From contig DDKN01000116.1 of NCBI GenBank assembly GCA_002339725.1, positions 1-25,773 on the forward strand: a DNA stretch of 25,773 bases. The letters are read 5' to 3'. The first letter of the stretch is position 1. Each line of letters starts with the position of its first letter. Below the pieces are notes generated by a model. It ran no database searches. It was given only the letters and a program-made list of their open reading frames with translations, and was not told the origin of the DNA. Origin of the DNA: Thiobacillus sp. UBA2597. GTDB lineage: Bacteria > Pseudomonadota > Gammaproteobacteria > Burkholderiales > Thiobacillaceae. Shown in pieces: positions 14,558 through 19,931 of the stretch. Both the position numbers and the translations under genes were made by a program.

Positions 14558-15868
14558 ATGAGTGAGTCACCGGCCTTGGAGGCCGCCACCAGCTTTGCCG
14601 AATTGAACCTGAGCCCGGAGATCCTGCGCGCGCTGGATGACCTGGGCTATCAGACCCCGACGCCGATCCAGAAGCAGGCCATCCCGCTGGTTCTGGCCGG
14701 GCGCGATCTCATGGCCCAGGCCCAAACCGGGACCGGCAAGACCGCCGCCTTCGCCCTGCCGCTGCTGCAAAAGATGCTGCCGTTCGCCAATACCAGCACC
14801 TCGCCCGCCCGGCATCCGGTGCGCGCTTTGGTTCTGGCGCCGACCCGGGAGCTGGCGATCCAGGTCTACGAGAGCATCGTCGCCTACGGCAAATACATTC
14901 CCCTGCGCAGCACCGTGGTCTACGGCGGGGTCAACCTGGATACCCAGACCCCGCAACTGCGGGCCGGGGTCGAGGTGCTGGTCGCCACACCCGGCCGGCT
15001 GCTCGACCACGCCGGCAGCCGCACGCTGAGCCTGGCCCAGGTGGAGTATCTGGTGCTGGACGAGGCGGACCGCATGCTGGACATGGGCTTTCTGCCCGAT
15101 CTGAAGCGCATCCTCAATCTGCTGCCGCAGCAGCGCCAGACCCTGCTGTTTTCCGCCACCTTCGATGACAACGTCACCCGTCTGGCGCAAAGCTTCCTGC
15201 GCGATCCGCTCAAAATCGAGGTGGCCCGGCGCAATACGGCGGCTGAGACGGTGGAGCAGGTGGTGCACAAGGCGCGGGAAGAAGACAAGATCGACGCCCT
15301 GCTTCGGGTGGTCAGGGCGCGTGAGATCAGCCAGGCCATCGTCTTCACCCGGACCAAGCTGACCGCCGACCGGCTGGGCCGCCAATTGCAGCGGCGCGGC
15401 CTCGATGTCGCCGTGATCCATGGGGACAAGGCGCAAAGCGAGCGCCTGCTGGCGCTGGAGGGCTTCAAGCAGGGCAAGAGTCGCCTGCTGGTGGCGACCG
15501 ACATCGCCGCGCGCGGCCTGGATATCGCCGAGCTGCCCTGCGTCATCAATTACGAGTTGCCCTATTCCCCCGAGGACTACGTTCACCGCATTGGCCGAAC
15601 CGGGCGGGCCGGCGCCGAGGGGCTGGCGGTCTCCCTGGTGGCGCCGGATGAGGAAAAGCTGCTGGCTGCCATCGAGAAATTCATCAACAAGCTGCTGCCG
15701 GTCGCGCCTTTGCCCAAGCCAGCCGCCCCCGCCACCCCGAGTTGGGTGGCGCCGTCGGCGCCGGTGCCTGCCAAGGGCGCAGGCGGCGTGCGCGGCCGTC
15801 GGAGCGAGCCGGTTTGCGCCTTGCTCCTGCCGCCGGTGCGGCCCGAGGGCGAAGCCAGCCCCGAATGA
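14558..15868 (+). CDS. rhlE: DEAD-box ATP-dependent RNA helicase, RhlE type
   Basis: Unwinds RNA in ribosome assembly and mRNA decay. 436 residues from ATG 14558 (GTG 14555 would add one; GGAG 4 bases before the ATG favours the ATG). Helicase motifs in order: TPIQKQAIP (Q motif), AQTGTGKT (54-62), APTRELAIQ, ATPGRLLDH, LDEADRMLDMGF (DEAD at 168-171), FSATF, IVFTRTK, ARGLDIAELPCVINY and HRIGRTGRAG. These and the MLDMGFLPDLKRIL region fit the RhlE subfamily. The tail after about residue 385 is Pro/Ala-rich and lacks the strongly basic stretch many RhlE proteins have. ATGA overlap with the DUF3301 gene. Confidence 0.93.
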   Translation: MSESPALEAATSFAELNLSPEILRALDDLGYQTPTPIQKQAIPLVLAGRDLMAQAQTGTGKTAAFALPLLQKMLPFANTSTSPARHPVRALVLAPTRELAIQVYESIVAYGKYIPLRSTVVYGGVNLDTQTPQLRAGVEVLVATPGRLLDHAGSRTLSLAQVEYLVLDEADRMLDMGFLPDLKRILNLLPQQRQTLLFSATFDDNVTRLAQSFLRDPLKIEVARRNTAAETVEQVVHKAREEDKIDALLRVVRAREISQAIVFTRTKLTADRLGRQLQRRGLDVAVIHGDKAQSERLLALEGFKQGKSRLLVATDIAARGLDIAELPCVINYELPYSPEDYVHRIGRTGRAGAEGLAVSLVAPDEEKLLAAIEKFINKLLPVAPLPKPAAPATPSWVAPSAPVPAKGAGGVRGRRSEPVCALLLPPVRPEGEASPE

Positions 15869-16170
15869 GCGGCGAATGGCTGCTCGTCCTGGTGCTGTGC
15901 GGCCTGGGCTGGCTCTGGTGGGATGGCCTGCAAAAACGCGAGCTCGCCATCCAGGCGGCGCGCGCCGCCTGTGCCCGGGGCGCGGTCCAGCTGCTGGATG
16001 AAACGGTATCGCTGCAGCGCCTGCGCCTGCAGCGGGATGCGCGGCGGCAGGTGCGGCTGTATCGGGAGTTCGCCTTTGAATACACCCGCACCGGGGATGA
16101 GCGCCTGCCCGGGCGGGTATACCTGTTGGGCCGCGAAATCCTGGCCGCCCAGCTGATCGAGCCGGCATAA
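15865..16170 (+). CDS. DUF3301 family single-span membrane protein
   Basis: A 101-residue protein with one N-terminal membrane span (about residues 4-21, EWLLVLVLCGLGWLWWDGL) and a charged C-terminal part with the family pattern KRELAIQAARAACARGAVQLLDETVSL and REFAFEYTRTGDER...GRVYLLG. This matches DUF3301, an uncharacterised proteobacterial family. Its ATG overlaps the rhlE stop (ATGA), so it is cotranscribed. No function is proposed. Confidence 0.85.
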   Translation: MSGEWLLVLVLCGLGWLWWDGLQKRELAIQAARAACARGAVQLLDETVSLQRLRLQRDARRQVRLYREFAFEYTRTGDERLPGRVYLLGREILAAQLIEPA

Positions 16171-16188
16171 CCGGGTGCGTGCAGGCTT

Positions 16189-16204
16189 GGCGAAGCGGTT
16201 CGCC
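16189..16204 (+). other. Stem-loop after the DUF3301 gene
   Basis: GGCGAA-GCGG-TTCGCC forms a perfect six-pair stem with a four-base loop 18 bases after the stop, followed by A/T-rich DNA but no T-run. It may end or stabilise the rhlE-DUF3301 transcript; as a terminator it is atypical. Confidence 0.4.
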
Positions 16205-16246
16205 GGGCATATAAATAAAACCTTCAAGCCGGCGTGGTAAAAAGCG

Positions 16247-16275
16247 TTGACAGGGTGAACGGGCAAAAATAAACT
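16247..16275 (+). promoter_or_regulatory. Strong sigma-70-like promoter of the rubrerythrin gene
   Basis: A perfect -35 hexamer TTGACA (16247-16252) is followed after exactly 17 bases by TAAACT (16270-16275, 4 of 6 matches to TATAAT). Predicted transcription start is near 16282, giving an 80-base leader before rubrerythrin with an AAAGGAG ribosome-binding site at 16348-16354. Confidence 0.75.
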
Positions 16276-16285
16276 TCATCCAGGA

Positions 16286-16302
16286 TTTAGATTTACTCTA
16301 AA
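16286..16302. promoter_or_regulatory. Palindromic operator, PerR/Fur-like, at the rubrerythrin transcription start
   Basis: TTTAGA-TTTAC-TCTAAA is a perfect 6-5-6 inverted repeat placed at about +4 to +20 of the predicted transcript, a classic repressor position. Read as a 7-1-7 site, TTAGATT-T-ACTCTAA matches the B. subtilis PerR consensus TTATAAT-N-ATTATAA at 10 of 14 positions. Assignment to PerR or another Fur-family protein is an inference; no regulator gene is in the window. Confidence 0.55.
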
Positions 16303-16361
16303 CCATACCCCGCAGCCCGGCTCGGGAGTCAGCTGGGCGAATTCAGCAAAAGGAGTAGACC

Positions 16362-16781
16362 ATGCAACTGAAAGGTTCCAAGACTGAAGAGCATCTGAAG
16401 GCTGCCTTTGCCGGCGAGTCTCAGGCCAACCGTCGTTATCTGTATTTCGCTGCCAAGGCCGACGTCGAGGGCTACAACGATGTCGCGGCCGTGTTCCGCT
16501 CCACCGCTGAAGGCGAGACCGGCCACGCCCACGGTCACCTGGAATACCTCGAGGCCTGCGGCGATCCGGCCACCGGCCTGCCCATCGGCAGCACCGCTGA
16601 CAACCTCAAGGCCTCCATCGCCGGCGAGACCCACGAGTACACCGACATGTACCCTGGCATGGCCAAGGATGCCCGCAGCGAAGGCTTCGACGAGATCGCC
16701 GACTGGTTCGAAACCCTGGCCAAGGCCGAGCGTTCGCACGCCAATCGCTTCCAGAAGGCCCTGGACACCCTCGGTCAGTAA
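16362..16781 (+). CDS. Rubrerythrin lacking the rubredoxin domain (erythrin-type)
   Basis: Di-iron four-helix protein expected to reduce hydrogen peroxide to water. 139 residues. All seven ligands of the canonical di-iron site are present in the expected order: Glu19 (AGESQANRRY), Glu52 and His55 (EGETGHAHGH), Glu89 and Glu92 (AGETHEYTDMYP), Glu123 and His126 (KAERSHANRF). The protein stops right after the fourth helix; the C-terminal rubredoxin Cys4 domain of classical rubrerythrin is absent, so an outside electron donor is needed. Strong promoter, palindromic operator and AAAGGAG site precede it; an intrinsic terminator and then the Fe-S oxidoreductase gene follow. Confidence 0.93.
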   Translation: MQLKGSKTEEHLKAAFAGESQANRRYLYFAAKADVEGYNDVAAVFRSTAEGETGHAHGHLEYLEACGDPATGLPIGSTADNLKASIAGETHEYTDMYPGMAKDARSEGFDEIADWFETLAKAERSHANRFQKALDTLGQ

Positions 16782-16792
16782 CGGCAATACCA

Positions 16793-16823
16793 GGCGGGCA
16801 GGCTCAGGCTGCCCGCCTTTTTT
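16793..16823 (+). terminator. Intrinsic terminator after rubrerythrin
   Basis: GGCGGGCAG (16793-16801) and CTGCCCGCC (16809-16817) form a perfect nine-pair GC-rich stem with a seven-base loop, followed directly by six T. It lies 12 bases after the rubrerythrin stop and 42 bases before the next gene, so downstream expression must come from read-through or an unseen promoter. Confidence 0.88.
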
Positions 16824-16864
16824 GTCTGACAAGCGCCGCAAAATAAATTTCAAGGAGTTGCATC

Positions 16865-18196
16865 ATGCCCCCACGCGAAGGCAGCCTCGAAGCCCCCACC
16901 CGGCACGCGCTCGATTGGAAGAACCCCAAGTTCTACGACGAGGCGGACCTGTTCCACGAATTGGAGCGGGTCTATGACATCTGCCACGGTTGCCGCCGCT
17001 GCGTGAGCCTGTGCACCGCCTTTCCCACGCTGTTCGACCTGGTCGACGAGTCGTCCACCATGGAAGTCGACGGCGTCAAAAAAGAGGATTACTGGAAGGT
17101 CGTCGATCAGTGCTATCTGTGCGACCTTTGTTTCATGACCAAGTGCCCCTACGTGCCGCCGCACGAGTGGAACCTGGACTTCCCGCATCTCATGCTGCGG
17201 GCCAAGGCGGTGAAGTTCAAGAAGGGCGAGGTCAAGTTCCGCGACAAGCTCTTGTCCAGCACCGATGCCCTGGGCAAGCTGGCCTCGATTCCGGTGGTGA
17301 CCCAGGTCACCAACTTCGCCATCCACAACGGTGCTGCGCGTGCGGTGATGGACGGCGTGCTGGAGATCCACAAGGAGCGCCAGCTGCCCGACTACGCCGG
17401 CCGTACCTTCCGCGCCTCGGCCAGGCCGCGCCACGATTTCCCGGTCAAGCCGGGTGAGCGCACCCCGGGCAAGGTGGCCATCTATTCCACCTGCTATGTG
17501 AACTACAACGAGCCGGGCATCGGCCATGACCTGATCAAGCTGCTCGAGCACAACGAGATTCCGGCCATCGTGGTCGAGAAGGAGGCCTGCTGCGGCATGC
17601 CCAAGCTGGAGCTGGGCGACCTGGACACGGTGGCCAAGCACAAGGACATCAACATCCCGGTGCTGGCCAGGCTGGCGCGCGAAGGCTATGCCATCCTGAC
17701 CGCGGTGCCGTCCTGCACCCTGATGTTCAAGCAGGAGCTGCCGCTGATGTTCCCCGACGATGCCGACGTCAAGGCCGTGCAGGAGGCGATGTACGACCCC
17801 TTCGAATACCTGATGCTGCGCCACATGGACGGCCTGCTCAAGACCGACTTCAAGCAGCCGCTGGGCAACGTTTCCTATCACGTGCCCTGTCACCTCCGGG
17901 TGCAGAACATGGGCAACAAGACGCGCGATGCCCTGAAACTGGCCGGCGCCGAAGTGAACATGGTCGAGCGCTGCTCCGGTCACGACGGCACCTGGGGTGT
18001 GAAGAAGGAGTACTTCGACAATTCCATGAAGATCGGCCGCCCGGTCTTCAAGCAGATGGGCGACAAGGCGCCGCAGTGGATCAGCTCCGACTGTGCCATC
18101 GCCGGGCGCCATATCCAGCAGGGTATGGGTGAGGCCGGCGGCCAGGTGCGCAAGGAGCATCCGCTCACCCTGCTGCGCATCGCCTACGGACTGTGA
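16865..18196 (+). CDS. Fe-S oxidoreductase with two 4Fe-4S motifs and two CCG-type domains (GlpC/HdrB-like)
   Basis: A soluble 443-residue redox protein. The N-terminus has two ferredoxin-type cluster motifs: C40-x2-C43-x2-C46-x3-C50 (CHGCRRCVSLC) and C83-x2-C86-x2-C89-x4-C94P (CYLCDLCFMTKCP). Two cysteine-rich CCG-like domains follow: the first with Cys210, Cys242-Cys243-Gly and Cys284; the second with Cys342, a degenerate C370-S-G-H-D-G and Cys410. This is the layout of GlpC (anaerobic glycerol-3-phosphate dehydrogenase subunit C) and of heterodisulfide-reductase subunit B relatives, but glpA and glpB are absent. Placement between rubrerythrin and DUF3501 suggests it passes electrons to rubrerythrin; that is inference. 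AAGGAG lies 7 bases before the ATG. Confidence 0.88.
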   Translation: MPPREGSLEAPTRHALDWKNPKFYDEADLFHELERVYDICHGCRRCVSLCTAFPTLFDLVDESSTMEVDGVKKEDYWKVVDQCYLCDLCFMTKCPYVPPHEWNLDFPHLMLRAKAVKFKKGEVKFRDKLLSSTDALGKLASIPVVTQVTNFAIHNGAARAVMDGVLEIHKERQLPDYAGRTFRASARPRHDFPVKPGERTPGKVAIYSTCYVNYNEPGIGHDLIKLLEHNEIPAIVVEKEACCGMPKLELGDLDTVAKHKDINIPVLARLAREGYAILTAVPSCTLMFKQELPLMFPDDADVKAVQEAMYDPFEYLMLRHMDGLLKTDFKQPLGNVSYHVPCHLRVQNMGNKTRDALKLAGAEVNMVERCSGHDGTWGVKKEYFDNSMKIGRPVFKQMGDKAPQWISSDCAIAGRHIQQGMGEAGGQVRKEHPLTLLRIAYGL

Positions 18197-18206
18197 CTTG
18201 AAATTG

Positions 18207-18309
18207 AACTGCGCAGGACGCCAAGGACATGAAGCATAAAACATGCGGCTTACCTGGCATCAATGCCTGACGTTGTGGTTCTTTCGTGTCCTTCGCGCTC
18301 TTTGCGGTT
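18207..18309 (+). repeat. Imperfect palindromic intergenic element between the Fe-S gene and DUF3501
   Basis: Left arm 18207-18242 and right arm 18272-18309 are imperfect reverse complements: the core AAGGACATGAAG on the left matches the reverse complement AAGGACACGAAA of the right, flanked by further partial matches. A small inner palindrome GGCAT-CA-ATGCC sits at 18256-18267. The arms look like the AAGGACACGAA-type repeats scattered between genes in many proteobacteria (from memory). No T-run follows, so it is not a terminator in the usual sense. Confidence 0.7.
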
Positions 18310-18335
18310 AATGCACTTAGGAAAGAAAACACACC

Positions 18336-18920
18336 ATGCCGAAGATCACCCGTGACAGCCTGATGACGCTCGAGGCCTACGCCAAGGCCCGGCCCGAGTT
18401 CCGCGCCAAGATCATGGCGCACAAGAAGAATCGTATCGTCCCCCTGGGTGCCCACATCACCCTGCACTTCGAGGACGAGCTGACCATGCGCTACCAGGTG
18501 CAGGAGATGCTGCGCGCCGAGCGCATCTTCGAGGAGGAGGGCATCCAGGAAGAGCTCGATGCCTATAACCCCTTGGTGCCCGACGGCAGCAACTGGAAGG
18601 CGACCATGATGATCGAGTACCCCGATGTCGAGGAGCGCAAGGTCAAGCTGGCCGAGCTCAAGGGCATCGAAGACAAGGTCTGGGTTCGGGTGGCGGGGCA
18701 CGACAAGGTCTATGCCGTCGCCGACGAGGATCTGGAGCGGGAAAACGAGGAGAAGACCTCCTCGGTGCACTTCATGCGCTTCGAGCTCACGCCGGCCATG
18801 GTCAGCGCAGTCAAGGCCGGTGCCGCCATCGCGGTGGGCGTGGATCATCCGGCGTACACGGCGGCGATCGATCCCCTGCCGGCCAATATGCGCGATTCGC
18901 TCGCGGCGGATCTGGCCTGA
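18336..18920 (+). CDS. DUF3501 family protein
   Basis: A 194-residue soluble, acidic protein with no cysteine, no signal peptide and no membrane span. The opening MPKITRDSLMTLEAYAKARP, the segment HKKNRIVPLGAHITLHFEDELTMRYQVQEMLRAERIF (about residues 29-65) and the end SSVHFMRFELTPAM with a GVDHPAY stretch at 168-174 are typical of DUF3501. The function is unknown. The family is repeatedly found beside a rubrerythrin and a GlpC-like Fe-S protein, as here. With no cysteines it is unlikely to hold a cluster; a structural or partner-binding role is one guess. AGGA lies about 13 bases before the ATG, a weak ribosome-binding site. Confidence 0.9.
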   Translation: MPKITRDSLMTLEAYAKARPEFRAKIMAHKKNRIVPLGAHITLHFEDELTMRYQVQEMLRAERIFEEEGIQEELDAYNPLVPDGSNWKATMMIEYPDVEERKVKLAELKGIEDKVWVRVAGHDKVYAVADEDLERENEEKTSSVHFMRFELTPAMVSAVKAGAAIAVGVDHPAYTAAIDPLPANMRDSLAADLA

Positions 18921-19021
18921 TCACCGACATTTCGGCGCGATCGCATTCGGGGTGGGTCGCACCGGCTGCGCGCTCCCGGGTGGCGCGTTATGATTCGGGG
19001 CTGACCAACCGGAGTGACCCC

Positions 19022-19546
19022 ATGCGCCGCCTGCTGTTCTGTCTTGCCCTGTTGTTAGCGCAGCCCGCCTTCGCCGCCAGCCCAAGCTGGGGCAGTTTCG
19101 AAACCGACTTTGACGAAGAGCAAAAACCCTGGCAGGAGATCCAGGCACAACTGCCACCGGCTCCCCAGGCCAACGCCCTCATCCCTTTCAGCGTGGATGC
19201 CACCGCGACCGCCAAGTACTACATCGACAACAACTCACTGTCGGTCGGCGAGGATGGCGTGGTGCGCTATACGGTGGTGATCGTGTCGGCCCAGGGTGCC
19301 CGCACCGTCAACTTCGAGGGCATGCGCTGCGCCACCGGCGAGCGCAAGATCTATGCCTTCGGCCGGCCCAATGGCGAATGGGTACGCAATCGTTATCCAC
19401 GCTGGGAGCCGATCAAGGCCCGGCAGCAGGCCAGCTATCAACGCGAGCTGTACTTCTCCTACTTCTGTGCCGGGGGCGAGGGCCTGGCCAGCCTCGCCAC
19501 GATTCGATATCGCTTGAAGACCGGCGGCTATCGCCAGCCGGAATGA
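19022..19546 (+). CDS. CNP1-like family exported protein
   Basis: A 174-residue protein with a clear signal peptide, MRRLLFCLALLLAQPAFA, cut before Ala20. The mature part contains WGSFETDFDEEQKPWQEIQAQLP and later NFEGMRCATGERKIYAFG and the C-terminal SYFCAGGEG; the two Cys (in GMRCATGE and YFCAGG) could form a disulfide in the periplasm. The pattern fits the betaproteobacterial CNP1-like family, whose role is unknown. ATG 19022 is chosen over an in-frame upstream start because it begins the signal peptide, with GGAG 9 bases before it. No terminator or promoter is evident in the 101 bases before it. Confidence 0.82.
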   Translation: MRRLLFCLALLLAQPAFAASPSWGSFETDFDEEQKPWQEIQAQLPPAPQANALIPFSVDATATAKYYIDNNSLSVGEDGVVRYTVVIVSAQGARTVNFEGMRCATGERKIYAFGRPNGEWVRNRYPRWEPIKARQQASYQRELYFSYFCAGGEGLASLATIRYRLKTGGYRQPE

Positions 19547-19570
19547 ATATAGCCGGCGTACAGATGTTTC

Positions 19571-19584
19571 TTGATCTGAATCAA
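19571..19584. promoter_or_regulatory. FNR/ANR-type box upstream of the B12 operon
   Basis: TTGAT-CTGA-ATCAA matches the FNR consensus TTGAT-N4-ATCAA at all ten defined bases. Its centre is about 61 bases upstream of the start predicted from the -10 element at 19626, a standard class I activator position. This suggests oxygen-dependent control of the B12 operon. Confidence 0.7.
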
Positions 19585-19625
19585 TAGGCCCGGGTTTTCG
19601 ATTTCCCGTTCCAGGCCATCTCCGT

Positions 19626-19631
19626 TAAAAT
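19626..19631 (+). promoter_or_regulatory. -10 element of the B12 operon promoter
   Basis: TAAAAT matches the sigma-70 -10 consensus at five of six bases, with predicted start near 19638, at the first stem of the riboswitch. The -35 region 17 bases upstream (TTCCCG) is weak, as expected for an activator-dependent promoter. Confidence 0.6.
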
Positions 19632-19635
19632 TCTT

Positions 19636-19820
19636 TCCGCTTCAGGTGTCCGCAATCGAGAGATTGCGGGTGAAACTGGGAAACAGGTGCGATGCCTGTG
19701 CTGCCCCCGCAACGGTAAGCGAGTGTGGGTGGGTTCTGGATGCCACTGGGCAAGATTGCCCGGGAAGGCGACCCACCATGTTCTTGCAAGCCCGGAGACC
19801 GGCCTGAGGTGAGCTGCGGA
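19636..19820 (+). ncRNA. Cobalamin riboswitch
   Basis: A full cobalamin riboswitch aptamer. The closing stem pairs TCCGC/TCAGG (19636-19646) with CCTGA/GCGGA (19803-19820). Inside are the conserved segments GGGAAACAGGTGCGA, CCTGTGCTGCCCCCGCAACGG (written here in two parts: CCTGTGCTGCC and CCCGCAACGGTAAG), GCCACTGGG, CGGGAAGGC and the B12 box AAGCCCGGAGACCGGCC. It precedes btuB by 111 bases and should lower expression of the whole uptake/salvage operon when adenosylcobalamin is plentiful. The 385-base gene-free stretch 19547-19931 consists of this aptamer, its promoter and its expression platform. Confidence 0.97.
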
Positions 19821-19865
19821 CTACGGGGATGTGGTCGGCGACGCCACCTCGCGCGTTCCTATCAA

Positions 19866-19926
19866 GCCCTTCCCCTGCCCGCGTGACCACAACCCAACCC
19901 CGCGGGCGGCGGGGAAAACGAAGGGC
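19866..19926 (+). promoter_or_regulatory. Expression-platform hairpin hiding the btuB ribosome-binding site
   Basis: GCCCTTC (19866-19872) pairs with GAAGGGC (19920-19926), which contains the AAGG ribosome-binding site 6 bases before the btuB ATG; inside it CCCGCG (19878-19883) pairs with CGCGGG (19901-19906). There is no T-run. This suggests that the riboswitch acts mainly on translation initiation. Confidence 0.65.
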
Positions 19927-19931
19927 ATTCC

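Noticed and set aside
14567..16279. Minus-strand open frame of 570 codons opposite rhlE and DUF3301
   Set aside because: Antisense to a helicase with all motifs intact; its composition is low-complexity and no domain is visible.
16822..16849. Promoter TTGTCT-N16-TAAATT before the Fe-S oxidoreductase
   Set aside because: Transcription would begin inside or after the AAGGAG ribosome-binding site, leaving no usable leader.
16850..18244. Minus-strand open frame of 464 codons opposite the Fe-S oxidoreductase
   Set aside because: Shadow of a gene with clear cluster motifs; His/Val/Leu-rich translation without family resemblance.
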